The position numbers and the translations under genes were made by a program. Source: Vreelandella azerica (lineage in GTDB: Bacteria; Pseudomonadota; Gammaproteobacteria; Pseudomonadales; Halomonadaceae). Taken from it: a stretch of 64,000 nucleotides of DNA. A model generated the notes under the pieces. The model was not told where the DNA came from. It saw nothing but the letters and a program-made list of their open reading frames with translations, and did not search any database. The stretch covers positions 186,001 through 250,000 of the forward strand of contig NZ_JABFHI010000005.1 of assembly GCF_013112225.1 (NCBI RefSeq), read 5' to 3'. Shown here one piece after another: positions 47,253 to 57,567 of the stretch (positions are counted from its first letter, which is position 1; the number at the start of each line of letters is the position of its first letter).

Positions 47253-47268
47253 CTGTATATATTATCAG
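47253..47268 (+). promoter_or_regulatory. LexA (SOS) box
   Basis: CTGTATATATTATCAG fits the CTG-N10-CAG rule with an AT-rich centre. It lies 20 bp before the umuD ATG at 47288, so umuD should be repressed by LexA and induced by DNA damage. Confidence 0.8.
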
Positions 47269-47287
47269 TATTTGAGCGGGCTATCCC

Positions 47288-47760
47288 ATGTCATTACCTG
47301 TCTTCTTGATTGGCCGTGCCGAATCGGCCCCTACACCTTGCCTGTTGCCGCGTTGTCCAGCGCGGTTCGGGCCGGGTTTCCCAGCCCGGCCGATGATCAC
47401 CTGGATAATGACCTTGAACTGCACCAGCACGTGGTCAGGCACCCTGCTGCCACCTATTTTGTGCGTGCAGAAGGCGACTCCATGACCGGTGACGGCATCC
47501 ATCATGGTGATCTGCTGGTGGTGGACCGCAGCCTGGAGGCCATGCCCGGGCGGGTGATCGTGATTGCCGTCGACGGAGACCTGACCGTCAAACGGCTGGA
47601 ACTGGTGGGGCAGCGGGCCTACCTGAGGGCCAGCAATCCGGCATATCGGCCCATCCCGCTGGAAGGGCGGCTGGTGGGGGTACTGTCCAATAATGATGGC
47701 CCCTGTCTGACCTGTGTCAAAGGTGGAGGTATACATACTGTAACAGGGGTGGTTGAATGA
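47288..47760 (+). CDS. umuD: UmuD-like autoprotease fused to a short umuC stub (frameshifted)
   Basis: The best-preserved umuD in the window. The frame is restored by one C at the C4 run near 47330 (ESAPYTLPVAALSS). It has the Ala-Gly cleavage site in VRAGFPSPA, the catalytic Ser in AEGDSMTGDGIHHGD and the Lys in LTVKRLEL. After YRPIPLE it runs directly into EGRLVGVLSNNDG, which is an early part of UmuC, then novel sequence to TGA 47760. An internal deletion at the short similarity PLE/ALEGR has thus removed the umuD end and most of umuC. The autoprotease part could still act, but no polymerase subunit remains. Confidence 0.78.
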
Positions 47761-47778
47761 AGGTCAGATAACGACCGA

Positions 47779-49460
47779 GGCTGTGTGAAAACGTATTGGC
47801 CGCTATACTTTTCCAAGGTTTATTGAGGAAATGGCGATGAAGCGATTCGTTGTAGGCGAGGCCCGAGATCAAAGCACCCTGTTTCCTGCGCTACTGGATG
47901 ACTTCGTCGCAGACGATAACCCTGTCCGTGCCATCGAGGCATTCGTTGAAGGTCTCGACCTCAGAGAGCTTGGTTTCAAGGGTGTTGATCCGCATGCGAC
48001 AGGTAGGCCCGCCTATCATCCTTCGGTACTTCTAAAGCTCTACATCTACGGCTACCTTAATCGCATCCAGTCGAGTCGCCGCTTAGAGCGCGAAACGCAG
48101 CGCAATGTCGAGCTGATGTGGCTAACAGAGCGCCTGACACCAGACTTCAAGACAATTGCCGACTTCCGCAAGAACTATGGCGATGCCATCTGCCGTGTTT
48201 GTCGTGAATTCATCGTGCTTTGCCGGCGACTGGAGCTGTTCTCCCAAGCCATCGTGGCCATCGATGGCAGCAAGTTCAAAGCCGTCAACAACCGCAATCG
48301 CAATTTCACAGCCATCAAGGTGAAGCGTCGCCTTGAGCAGATCGAAGAAAGCTTCAATAGGTACCTTGGTCAACTAGATACAGCCGACCACGCTGAGCCT
48401 GCTTTGGCCGAGGCCAAGACGGAACACCTGAAGGAGAAAATTATAAAGCTCAGGGAAGAAACGGCGCGATTACAATCAGTTGAGGAGCAACGACTGCAAT
48501 CCCCTGACCAGCAAGTATCTTTGACGGATCCAGATGCCAGGGCGATGGCCACCAGTGGCAAAGGCACCGGGACAGTCGGTTATAACGTGCAGACAGCGGT
48601 TGATAGCCAGCATCATTTGATTGTGGCGCATGAGGTGACCAACGTCGGGCATGACCGTGGGCAGCTTTTCAATATGGCGAAGCAAGCTCGTGAAGCCACT
48701 GGAATCAAGGAGCTGAAGGTCGTCGCTGACAGAGGCTACTTCAAGGGCGAAGAAATCCTCGCCTGCCATAAGGAGGGGATAACGACCTATCTGCCTAAGC
48801 CGATAACATCTCCAAACCAGGCAAAGGGCTTTTTCTCAAGAGACTCATTCCGGTACTTACCTGAAAATAATGAATATTCTTGTCCTGCTGATCAGCGACT
48901 CATATGGCGATATGAAACAGTAGAAAAAGGCATGAAGCTGCATACTTACTGGAGCTCGGCATGTGGAAGCTGCGCTATGAAAGAAAAATGCACAACGGGC
49001 AAGCAACGACGGATCAGGCGTTGGGAGCATGAAGGAGTACTTGAAGCTGTACAGTCACGTCTCGATTGGAATCCAGAGATGATGCGCCTGAGGCGGCAAA
49101 CGGTTGAGCATCCATTTGGCACGCTGAAAGCCTGGATGGGGGCGACACACTTCACGACAAAGCGGCTCAAAAATGTGAGCACGGAAATGAGTCTTCATGT
49201 GTTGGCGTACAACCTGACGCGCGTCATAAAGATCTTGGGAGTCAATGAATTGATGAAGGCCGCAAGGGCGTAATAGCCCTTTTCTCCGTATTTCAGGGCC
49301 GTCATAGCCGCTGTAGCTGGTTTCTGATGACTTCATAATTTCCATATGTCATAACAGCAGCGGTCGGCAATTATCGTAGCAATGGCTCAGGTGGGGCCAG
49401 AGGACAGCTGAAGGGGTAGATTCGTGAGTCAGATCAGGTTTGTGCAGTTTTCACACGGCC
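47779..49460 (+). mobile_element. IS1182-family insertion sequence
   Basis: Ends match as inverted repeats: GGCTGTGTGAAAACG at the left and, in reverse complement, GGCCGTGTGAAAACTGC at the right. It encodes one intact transposase. No clear target duplication is seen, which would fit later deletion or recombination at the flanks. Confidence 0.82.
47831..49273 (+). CDS. IS1182-family transposase (DDE type)
   Basis: The intact 480-residue protein has the N-terminal DUF772-type region (GRPAYHPSVLLKLYIYGYLN, SSRRLERETQRNVELMWL, TPDFKTIADFRK), a DDE core with VAIDGSKFKAVNN and KVVADRGYFKGEEIL, a four-Cys region ACGSCAMKEKCT, and the terminal QTVEHPFGTLKAWMGATHF containing the catalytic E. Apparently functional. 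A related but different copy lies at the window's right end. Confidence 0.92.
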   Translation: MAMKRFVVGEARDQSTLFPALLDDFVADDNPVRAIEAFVEGLDLRELGFKGVDPHATGRPAYHPSVLLKLYIYGYLNRIQSSRRLERETQRNVELMWLTERLTPDFKTIADFRKNYGDAICRVCREFIVLCRRLELFSQAIVAIDGSKFKAVNNRNRNFTAIKVKRRLEQIEESFNRYLGQLDTADHAEPALAEAKTEHLKEKIIKLREETARLQSVEEQRLQSPDQQVSLTDPDARAMATSGKGTGTVGYNVQTAVDSQHHLIVAHEVTNVGHDRGQLFNMAKQAREATGIKELKVVADRGYFKGEEILACHKEGITTYLPKPITSPNQAKGFFSRDSFRYLPENNEYSCPADQRLIWRYETVEKGMKLHTYWSSACGSCAMKEKCTTGKQRRIRRWEHEGVLEAVQSRLDWNPEMMRLRRQTVEHPFGTLKAWMGATHFTTKRLKNVSTEMSLHVLAYNLTRVIKILGVNELMKAARA

Positions 49461-49528
49461 AGGACCCAAAGCGGACTTTAAATTTTCAGTTTATGATTTT
49501 CTGATAATAAGCATGAAACGCTAAACCT

Positions 49529-50239
49529 CTAAAAACGGTACCCCACCCCCGGCTCAGTCTGAATGTAGCGCTGTTCTGTCGGGTCATCGCCCAGCTTTTG
49601 TCTTAACCTGCCAATAAGAATGCGTAGGTAATGGGTGTCCTGAGTGTGAGTTGGCCCCCAGATATCTTTCAAAAGCTGTGACTGGGTAACTATTTTTCCT
49701 GAAGCCAGCATCAGGACCTTCAAGACGGCGAATTCCTTGGGGGTCAACCTGACCGGCACAGCATTCACGACCACCTTGCGCATGGCAAGGTCAATATGTA
49801 AGACACCATCATCAAAAATGGCGGATGCCGGGGTGGCAGCTTCAGGGTTTTTTGCCTGGAGACGTAACTGTGTTCTGACCCGGGCCAGTAGCTCATCCAC
49901 GCCAAAAGGTTTGGTGACATAGTCATTGGCGCCGAGGTCCAGCGCCTTGACTTTTTCCTGCTCTCTGTCACGAACCGACAGAATGATCACCGGTATTGAC
50001 GACCATTCGCGTATGCCTGCAAGTACATCGGTGCCCTCCATATCCGGCAACCCCAGGTCCAGAATCACCAGGTCAGGTGAATAACGGGCACATAGGCCAA
50101 GGCCGGTTTCGCCGTTATCAGCCTCAAGCAGCTCATACCCTTCAGTTTTCAGGCTGATGACCAGAAAGTGCCTGATTTGCGGCTCGTCATCAATGATCAG
50201 AATACAGGGTGTGTCGCGTTGGTGAGTTGAAACCGTCAT
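49529..50239 (-). CDS. kdpE: KDP operon response regulator
   Basis: A 236-residue OmpR/PhoB-type regulator: REC domain with ILIIDDEPQIRHFLV, DLVILDLGLPDMEG (phospho-Asp), VIILSVRD and YVTKPFGVDEL, then a winged helix with LTPKEFAVLKVLM and the recognition helix region DTHYLRILIGRLRQKL. It should activate kdpFABC when KdpD signals potassium limitation. The start overlaps the corrected kdpD stop by 4 bp. Confidence 0.93.
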   Translation of the reverse strand: MTVSTHQRDTPCILIIDDEPQIRHFLVISLKTEGYELLEADNGETGLGLCARYSPDLVILDLGLPDMEGTDVLAGIREWSSIPVIILSVRDREQEKVKALDLGANDYVTKPFGVDELLARVRTQLRLQAKNPEAATPASAIFDDGVLHIDLAMRKVVVNAVPVRLTPKEFAVLKVLMLASGKIVTQSQLLKDIWGPTHTQDTHYLRILIGRLRQKLGDDPTEQRYIQTEPGVGYRF

Positions 50240-52916
50240 GCACTGGCTTCCTCAGCGGTGAGTTCGGGCGGTTCATTCAGCGGCAGCGCTATTTCAATGG
50301 TCGCTCCACGCTTGTTTGGGCCGCTCAATGCTCGTATGCGCCCCCATGGGCAGCTACCATACCATGGCAGATAGCTAGCCCCAGGCCGCTGCCATGAGGG
50401 CCGCGGTCACCGTCACCTCCGGTAAAGAACATGTCGAACACCCGGCTGCGTTGCTCTTCAGGAATGCCTGGGCCTTCATCTGATACACTAATAATAAGCT
50501 CATCCTCAGTCTGATAGGCATGAATACTCAGCGTTGAGCCGCTGGGCGCAAATTTGGCGGCATTCTCAAGCACATTGACCAATGCCTGTTCAATCAGCGC
50601 CGGGTGGACGTATAGCAAGGGCAAATCCTCGGCGAGATATTTCTGTAATCTTACCTTGTCCATCAGGTTGCGGGTACGCCGCAGGGCAGACGACAGAATA
50701 TCGGTCAAGGCGATCCAGTCGCGTTCGATTTTCAGGGTTCCATGGCCAAGTTTTGTCATGTCGAGCAGGTTGCGGATATAACGATCCAGGCGCTCACCTT
50801 CACCCAGCACCGAATCTAGCAGGCTGTGTCTGTCTTCCTCTGACAGACGTTCTGACATCGATTTCAGCGTGCTGGCTGAGCCGATCATCGACGCCAGTGG
50901 CGTCCGCAGATCATGAGAAATTGATGACAGCAGGGCAGAGCGTAGACGTTCGGTTTCTTCGGCAACCCGTGAGGCTGAGAGGTTGGCCGCCAGATGGGTG
51001 CGAAACCAGGCCAGCCCCAGTTGATGGACATAAACGCCAATGGTCAGGCCGCGGTAATACTCCGGCGTCATGTCACTGACCCATAGCCCTAGCACGGCGT
51101 ACACCTCGTCATTGGCTTCCACCGGCTCAAAGCGCCACGGCAGACTGCTGAGCGTATCCGAAAAAGCACCGCTAGGTTTGCTGTTACGCAATGTCCAGTC
51201 AATTGCGGAAAAGACCGCATCGCTGAGTGAGGGCGTCGAACCCGCCTGAGTGACCACCTCAAGCTCGCCATTATCTGGGCTACGTTGAACCAGCATCAGC
51301 GGTCGCTTGAGTTGGCCGAACAGGGCATCAGTAGCTTCTCTCTGCACCGAGTTGATGTCAGGCGCCGCTGCCAGGCGCCGGGTGAACTGGAGATGGGCAT
51401 CGGCAAGGTCGTTGGAGGCGCGTAGCATCTGAATCTGATCCCTGAGTCTGCCTGCCAGGTTGCCCCCAATAACAGCAATGACCAGAAAGAAAATGACCGT
51501 CAGGATTTCATCGCTGTCTGTCATGCTGAAGGTCAGGCGCGGCTCGGTGAAGAAAAAGTTATAGGTCAGAAAGCTTAACACCGCCGTGGCCAGTGCCGGG
51601 CGGATACCGGTTCTGGCCGCGACCCAGAGCACCGAGGTCAGAAAGATAAGCGACAGATTGCCCAGCGGCAACACATCCTGAAGCCCCATAGAGACGGTCG
51701 TGGCTGCTACCACACTGGCCAGTGCCCACACATAGTCACTCCAGTGGGTGCGGCTTTTGTTCGTCTCGATGCGCTTCATGTGCTGCCGGCGAGGCACCGG
51801 AATAAAGGTCACCTCAAAGGCCGTGGCGCGTTTCATCAGACGACGGGTGGTGGAAGGGCGCCAGTGCCACCAAGGCTTGTCAGAGCGGCCCAGTATCAAG
51901 GTGGTGACATTATGTTCCTTGGCAAACGCCAGAATTTCATCTGCGACATCATAGCCCCTTAAGGTGCGCACTTCTGCCCCCAGCCTTGCGGCCAGTGCAA
52001 AGACTTTTTCAATGCGTTGGCGTTGTTCGGGCCCGGCCCGGCCATTATCGACGCTGACAACGGTCCAGGGCGCCTTGCGCCGATCGGCAATCCGCCGGCC
52101 AGCGCGAACCAGTGCCTCTCCCTGGCTGGCGCCGTCCACCGCAACCAGCATACGAGAGCGGATATGCCAGGGCCCCTCGATTCCCCGGGATTGCATGGTG
52201 TCACGCACATCGGCATCCAGCCGCTCGGCGATAGACTGCACCGCCAGTTCACGCAGTGCCGACAGGTTCGAGGGGGAAAAGTAGCCTTCCATAGCCGCGC
52301 GGGCCTGCTCGGGCACGTAGACCTTGCCCTGGTTCAGGCGCTCCAACAGCTCTGAGGGAGTCAGATCAACCAGCACAATATCCCGGGCACGTTCGAGTAT
52401 GGAGTCTGGAACCGTCTCGCGCATACGTATCCCGGTGATGCTGGCAACGACATCCGAGAGGCTTTCCAGATGCTGGATATTGATCGCCGTCCACACGGTG
52501 ATTCCCTGATCCAGCAGCTCTTCGATATCCTGAAAGCGGCGCAGATGGCGAGTGCCGGGAATGTTGCGGTGGGCAAGTTCGTCAACCAGCAGCACCTGAG
52601 GCTGGCGCTGTAGAGCGGCATCAAGGTCAAATTCATCAAAGGTATGCCCCCGATAGCTGACCTGCTTGTAGGGCAGCTGTTCAAGACCTTCACACAGCGC
52701 ACGGGTTTCCTCGCGACCATGGGTTTCGGCCACACCAATCACCACATCAATACCTTGCTTGCGCAACTCGTGGGCGGCTTGCAGCATCTGGTAAGTCTTA
52801 CCGACACCCGGGGCAGCACCCAGGAAGATTTTCAGCCCGCCACCGGTTTCCCGTGCCTGGGCTTTCAGCAGCGCATCGGGGTTGGGGCGGGCATGATTAT
52901 GGCTGTCTTGATTCAA
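50236..52916 (-). CDS. kdpD: KDP sensor histidine kinase (frameshifted near the end)
   Basis: The ~893-residue KdpD has an N-terminal ATP-binding sensor with GAAPGVGKT (33-41) and LVDELAHRNIPGTRHLRR, a universal-stress-like domain (ASQGEALVRAGRRIADRRKA), four closely spaced membrane helices (about 400-500), a GAF-like region, H-box LLSSISHDLRTPLASMIGSA and HATPase (NVLENAAKFAPSG, GSGLGLAICHGMVAAHGG). The frame is lost at the C5 run 50341-50345 (plus strand); one extra base gives GGRIRALSGPNKRGATIEIA and a stop overlapping kdpE. It senses low potassium, and possibly osmotic or ionic strength, and phosphorylates KdpE. Confidence 0.93.
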
Positions 52917-53512
52917 TCTGAACGCTCCTTGCCATCCAGGGCCAGGTTAAGGCGCAGGACATTCACCCGAGGTTGTCCCAGAACCCCCAGTGTGGGGGCT
53001 TGGGTATAACGCTGGATCAATTCGTTCACCTGTTCTGCCGGGATGCCTCTGGCGCTGGCAATGCGTGCGGCCTGAATTCGAGCGGCATCTGGTGAAATGT
53101 GGGGATCAATGCCCGAGCCAGAGGCCGCCAGCAAATCAACCGGAATCGCCTCGGGGGCAATATTATCGCGATCAGCGATAAGTTGAGAGGTTTGCCGTAC
53201 GCGCTCACGTAGTTCCGGGTTGCTGGCTGCATAGTTGGAACCGCTCACCACAAAAGGATCATGGTTTGCTGCCGATGGGCGACCATGGAAATATCCCGGC
53301 GCGTCGAAGCGCTGTCCGACCAGCTCAGAGCCTACCACGTTACCGTCTATTGTTATCAGGCTGCCGGTGGCCTGATGCGGGAATAATAGGCCGCCCAGAC
53401 TGGTCACTGCGAAAGGATAAATCCCGCCACACAGTATTATCAGGACGATGCCTGCTCTTAGGGAGGCCAGCCAGGAGGCCGAACGGGTGATATCAGGCGT
53501 AGAGTCAGTCAT
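52913..53512 (-). CDS. kdpC: potassium-transporting ATPase subunit C
   Basis: A 199-residue KdpC: one N-terminal helix (LRAGIVLIILCGGIYPFAVT), then the conserved GSELVGQRFDAPGYFHGRPS, SGSNYAASNPELRERV, IPVDLLAASGSGIDPHIS and LNLALD. KdpC stabilises the KdpA-KdpB complex and supports ATP binding. It overlaps kdpD by 4 bp. Confidence 0.95.
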   Translation of the reverse strand: MTDSTPDITRSASWLASLRAGIVLIILCGGIYPFAVTSLGGLLFPHQATGSLITIDGNVVGSELVGQRFDAPGYFHGRPSAANHDPFVVSGSNYAASNPELRERVRQTSQLIADRDNIAPEAIPVDLLAASGSGIDPHISPDAARIQAARIASARGIPAEQVNELIQRYTQAPTLGVLGQPRVNVLRLNLALDGKERSD

Positions 53513-53537
53513 TTTCGTTTCTCCGAAGGCGTGAAGT

Positions 53538-55556
53538 TTACAACAAAGTCACGAGCACAAGATCCAGGGCCTTGATCGCAGGGAAGGGTAATAGCAAGCC
53601 TCCCAGCCCGAATATCAGCAGGTTACGGCGCAGCAGAGCTGTGGCACTGGCAGGTTGATACCCAACGCCTTTAAGGGCGAAGGGAATCAGTGCCGGGATA
53701 ACCAGTGCATTGAAAATGGTGGCCGCCAGCACAGCGTTCATCGGATTCGAAAGATTAAGAATATTGAGCACTTCAAGCGCGGGAAGACTACCCACAAACA
53801 AGGCGGGAAGAATGGCAAAGTATTTGGCCACATCGTTGGCGAGCGAAAAGGTGGTCAAGGAGCCTCGGGTGATCAGTAACTGCTTACCGATTTCGACCAC
53901 GTCCAGTAACTTGCCAGGGTCTGAGTCAAGATCCACCATGTTTCCTGCTTCACGGGCTGCCTGGGTACCGGAGTTCATGGCCAGCCCGAGATCTGCTTGG
54001 GCCAGCGCCGGGGCATCGTTGGTACCATCTCCCATCATGGCCACCAGTCGGCCTTCGGCCTGTTCCCTACGAATGATATCCAGCTTCTGCTCAGGTGTGG
54101 CTTCGGCCACAAAGTCATCGACACCGGCCTCGGCAGCAATGGCTGCGGCGGTCACTGGGTTGTCGCCCGTGATCATCACCGTCTTCACGCCCATTTCCCG
54201 AAGCTTGGCGAAACGTTCCTTGATGCCGGACTTAATAACATCTGACAGGGCAATAACCCCCAGCACCTGTGAGCCTTCAGCTACCACCAGTGGTGTTGCG
54301 CCATTTTTGGCGACTCTGTCGACCAATCGGTCTGTTTCATCTGGATAGTGACCACCATTGTCAGTGACAAAACGACGAATGGCATCCGTGGCTCCCTTGC
54401 GCAAAATGCGCCCATCAGGAAGGTTGACGCCTGACATCCGGGTGTTGGCCGAAAACTCGATAAACTCAGTGCCGTCTGCAGCTTGTGCCTCAGATCCCTG
54501 TTCTTTCGCCAGAGACACCACGGACTTTCCTTCCGGCGTGGGGTCGGCCAGTGACGTCAGCAAGGCCGCATCTCTTAATGCTTCAGATGACACTCCCTGT
54601 ACACTTTCAAAGGCCGTGGCTTTACGGTCTCCCAGGGTAATGGTGCCGGTCTTGTCGAGCAAAAGCGTGTCGATGGAGCCGGCAACTTCAACGGCCTTAC
54701 CAGACTTGGCAATCACATTGGCGCGCATGGCGCGGTCCATCCCGGCGATGCCTATGGCGGGTAACAAACCGCCAATCGTAGTGGGAATCAGACAGACCAG
54801 CAGAGCCACCAGCACCGAGAAGGATGGAGAGGCGCCCACAAAGCTGGCAAAGGGAACCAGGGTGACAACCACGATCAGAAAGACCAGTGTCATGGCGGCC
54901 AGCAGAACTGACAAGGCCAGTTCACTCGGCGTCTTCTGACGGGACGCGCCTTCCACCAGAGCAATCATACGATCCAACAATGACTGGCCTGGATCAGCCG
55001 TCACTTCAATCACAATGTCATCGGAAAGTACCCGGGTACCTGCGCTGACACCGCTATTGTCAGTGCCCGCCTCACGTAATACCGGTGCGGATTCACCGGT
55101 GACCGCTGACTCGTTAATGGTTGCGGCACCGCTGACTATTTCACCATCAGCGGGTACCAACTCGTTGGGCTTGACGATGACCTGGTCACCACGGCGCAAT
55201 TGGGTGGCAGGGATTATCTGGGTCTGGTCGCCATCGAGCTTGCGCGCCTTCAGATCCTGTCGAGTGGCTCTAAGTGCCCCTGCCTGGGCTTTGCCGCGTG
55301 CTTCAGCAACGGATTCTGCGCCATTGGCAAACAGAACGGTAAACAGCAAAATAGCGCAAATAGCAAAATCAAGGATGGCAGACTGCCCCTGAATCAGCTG
55401 ATGGATGCCGAGCAGTCCGGTAACCAGCGTGCCGATACCGACCACCAGCATGACGGGGTTACGGGCCAGATGGGCCGGCGATAAACGCTTGAAAGACTGG
55501 CCCAGAACCCTGGTTGCTTTCAACGGATCGAGTTTATTAAAGGTTTGATCAGACAT
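53538..55556 (-). CDS. kdpB: potassium-transporting ATPase subunit B (P-type)
   Basis: A 672-residue P-type ATPase with TGES (153-156; actuator, whose Ser is the inhibitory phosphorylation site in E. coli), [11 protein letters not shown] (membrane helix 4 region), phosphorylated DKTGT (Asp 301), KGA and [21 protein letters not shown] hinge motif. It hydrolyses ATP to drive K+ through KdpA. Length is normal for the family. Confidence 0.96.
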   Translation of the reverse strand: MSDQTFNKLDPLKATRVLGQSFKRLSPAHLARNPVMLVVGIGTLVTGLLGIHQLIQGQSAILDFAICAILLFTVLFANGAESVAEARGKAQAGALRATRQDLKARKLDGDQTQIIPATQLRRGDQVIVKPNELVPADGEIVSGAATINESAVTGESAPVLREAGTDNSGVSAGTRVLSDDIVIEVTADPGQSLLDRMIALVEGASRQKTPSELALSVLLAAMTLVFLIVVVTLVPFASFVGASPSFSVLVALLVCLIPTTIGGLLPAIGIAGMDRAMRANVIAKSGKAVEVAGSIDTLLLDKTGTITLGDRKATAFESVQGVSSEALRDAALLTSLADPTPEGKSVVSLAKEQGSEAQAADGTEFIEFSANTRMSGVNLPDGRILRKGATDAIRRFVTDNGGHYPDETDRLVDRVAKNGATPLVVAEGSQVLGVIALSDVIKSGIKERFAKLREMGVKTVMITGDNPVTAAAIAAEAGVDDFVAEATPEQKLDIIRREQAEGRLVAMMGDGTNDAPALAQADLGLAMNSGTQAAREAGNMVDLDSDPGKLLDVVEIGKQLLITRGSLTTFSLANDVAKYFAILPALFVGSLPALEVLNILNLSNPMNAVLAATIFNALVIPALIPFALKGVGYQPASATALLRRNLLIFGLGGLLLPFPAIKALDLVLVTLL

Positions 55557-55569
55557 CGTTACTCTCCCT

Positions 55570-57276
55570 TCAGGACATCAGAGCCAGCGTTTCCGCTATC
55601 GGACCCAGAATCAGTACCGGCATGAAGCTCAGCAGCGTAAACATCACAATGACGGCCAGGGTCATCAGGCCAAAGGTGGGCGTATCAATACTGAGACTGC
55701 CGCGTCCTTCCGGCGCTGCCCGTTTGGCAGCCAATGAAGCGGCGATGGCAAGTGGGGCGAGAATGGGAATAAAGCGCCCGATAGCCAGGTTGATTGCACA
55801 GGTGACATTCCACCAGACGGAGTTATCGCCCAGCCCTTCAAAGCCGGAGCCGTTGTTGGCAAATGCCGAGGTATACTCATAGATGACCTGGCTGAGGCCA
55901 TGGAAGCCGGGGTTGGAGTGCCCTGTCAGTGTCGGGAAAGCCACCGTGATAGCGCTGAAACCAAGAATCAGCAGAGGTTGGATCAGCAGGGCAATACAGA
56001 CCAGTTTGATTTCCCGTGTTTCCAGGGCCTTACCGGCCATCTCCGGGGCGCGCCCGATCATCAGCGAGCCGAGAAAAGCCGCCAGAAGAAGAAACAGCAG
56101 GTAGCCAATCAATCCGACTCCCACGCCGCCGAAGGTGACATTGATGAACATGTCGATCATGGGAATCATGCCACCCAATGGATTGAAGCTGTCGTGCATG
56201 CCGTTGACAGAACCATTGGAGGTCTGTGTTGTCCAGCTTCCCCATAGGGCAGTGGCCGTGGCCCCGAAACGGACTTCCTTACCTTCAAGGTTCGGCCCTT
56301 CAGCGGCCAGTTCGGTAAAGGCTGCATTGGGCTGGTTTTCTGACCAGATGGTGACGGATGTCAAACCCACTGACATGGCGACCATCACGCCCATGATCAT
56401 CACCGCCAGGCGGCGCCTGCCCGTTATGAAACCAAGGGCAAACACCAGTGCCGCCGGAATCAGTACAATCGATACAGTTTCCACAAAATTGCTCACCGGC
56501 GTTGGGTTTTCCAGTGGAACGCTGGAATTGGGGCCATACCAGCCGCCGCCATTAGTGCCAACCTGCTTGATGGCCACCATAGGTGCAACGGGGCCAATCG
56601 GTATGGTCTGTTCGGTGATGCCAGAGGTTTGGTCCAGCGGTGTGGCTGTCTGTGCGCCCTCATAGCTGTTGGGTACACCCTGGGAGGCCAGTATCAGTGC
56701 CACTATCGTGGCTACAGGTAACATGATGCGCACAATGGCGCGGATAATATCCTGATAAAAATTACCAACGTCCACAGTGCTGCCAGAGGAGGGTGCTTTT
56801 TCCTGGTGACCGAACAGAGTGCGTACAATGGCGATCAGAGCGGCCATGCCCGCCGCAGGCGTGACCACCTGAAGCGTGACGATGCCAAAGGTATGGGCGA
56901 GATAACTGAGCTGTGCTTGCCCAGAGTAATGCTGTTGGTTGGTATTGGTCAGAAAGGAGATGGCCGTATGCAAGGCAAGATCCCAGCTCATTCCCTCAAT
57001 GCCATCAGGATTCAGAAACAAAGCCCCCTGTGCCATCAGGAGTCCAAAGACCGCCAGTCCAAGCACCAGATGCAGTTTCAGCAGAGCTCTGCCGTAGCCT
57101 TGCCAGCTCATGGTCTGCTGTGGATTGATACCGAAAAGGCAATAAAGTCCATTTTCAAGCGGTAAAAAAACACCGCCGCCCGTACCAGGGCCGCTCTCAA
57201 ACACACCTGCGATATATTTACCCAAGGGCCACGCCAGTAGCAGCGTGACTGCGTAGATAATAATGACCTCGTTCAT
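55570..57276 (-). CDS. kdpA: potassium-transporting ATPase subunit A
   Basis: A 568-residue channel-like subunit of the SKT superfamily with ten or so helices. Selectivity-filter segments are visible ([49 protein letters not shown]). It forms the K+ entry path. Its ATG overlaps the stop of the small ORF upstream by 3 bp, so translation is coupled to it. Confidence 0.96.
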   Translation of the reverse strand: MNEVIIIYAVTLLLAWPLGKYIAGVFESGPGTGGGVFLPLENGLYCLFGINPQQTMSWQGYGRALLKLHLVLGLAVFGLLMAQGALFLNPDGIEGMSWDLALHTAISFLTNTNQQHYSGQAQLSYLAHTFGIVTLQVVTPAAGMAALIAIVRTLFGHQEKAPSSGSTVDVGNFYQDIIRAIVRIMLPVATIVALILASQGVPNSYEGAQTATPLDQTSGITEQTIPIGPVAPMVAIKQVGTNGGGWYGPNSSVPLENPTPVSNFVETVSIVLIPAALVFALGFITGRRRLAVMIMGVMVAMSVGLTSVTIWSENQPNAAFTELAAEGPNLEGKEVRFGATATALWGSWTTQTSNGSVNGMHDSFNPLGGMIPMIDMFINVTFGGVGVGLIGYLLFLLLAAFLGSLMIGRAPEMAGKALETREIKLVCIALLIQPLLILGFSAITVAFPTLTGHSNPGFHGLSQVIYEYTSAFANNGSGFEGLGDNSVWWNVTCAINLAIGRFIPILAPLAIAASLAAKRAAPEGRGSLSIDTPTFGLMTLAVIVMFTLLSFMPVLILGPIAETLALMS

Positions 57277-57353
57277 AGCCGCTCCTCCAGGTCAATGAAC
57301 AAGAAACACAGGCCAAAAAGGCTCACCATAATGCCAACCCCGATCAGTGCCAT
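57273..57353 (-). CDS. unrecognised 26-residue membrane protein between kdpF and kdpA
   Basis: ATG at 57353 opens MALIGVGIMVSLFGLCFLF followed by the acidic-basic tail IDLEERL, one hydrophobic helix with a charged end. It starts 2 bp after the kdpF stop, has AGAGG in the kdpF end as a ribosome-binding site, and its TGA overlaps the kdpA ATG (ATGA). I do not recognise a family. The tight coupling on both sides argues for a real gene; it could be a second KdpF-like accessory peptide. Confidence 0.6.
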   Translation of the reverse strand: MALIGVGIMVSLFGLCFLFIDLEERL

Positions 57354-57355
57354 GG

Positions 57356-57442
57356 TTAGAACCTCTCAGGCTTAAGCAAGGCGACTACCAGGTAGACGCC
57401 AATCGCGATAGAGATAGATAAAGGAAGAAAGACACCGCTCAT
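57356..57442 (-). CDS. kdpF: potassium-transporting ATPase subunit F
   Basis: A 28-residue single-helix peptide starting MSGVFLPLSISIAIGVYLVV and ending LLKPERF, the conserved KdpF tail. AAGGAG lies 3-8 nt before the ATG at 57442. KdpF stabilises the KdpABC complex in the membrane. It is the first gene of the kdp operon. Confidence 0.9.
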   Translation of the reverse strand: MSGVFLPLSISIAIGVYLVVALLKPERF

Positions 57443-57459
57443 ACTCCTTCAGTGAGTGT

Positions 57460-57492
57460 GTCTTTATAGTGCTGGGTAGGGGTGTAAAAATT
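57460..57492 (-). promoter_or_regulatory. kdp promoter with putative KdpE site
   Basis: On the minus strand AATTTTTACACCCCTACCC (57474-57492) resembles the E. coli KdpE operator core (T-run followed by TTTACACCCC). A TATAAA at 57463-57468 downstream of it could be the -10. A second T-rich half (ATTATTTTTACG) lies ~30 bp upstream. kdpF begins ~20 bp later. Confidence 0.5.
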
Positions 57493-57567
57493 CGATGACC
57501 AAATAAGGTGCTGAGCGTAAAAATAATGTTAAAAAATATCGCTGAGTAGGGTTAGAGACCGCCTTTC

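Noticed and set aside
36189-49460. Intact prophage
   Set aside because: No integrase, capsid, tail, terminase or lysis genes are present; only AlpA and attachment-site remnants.
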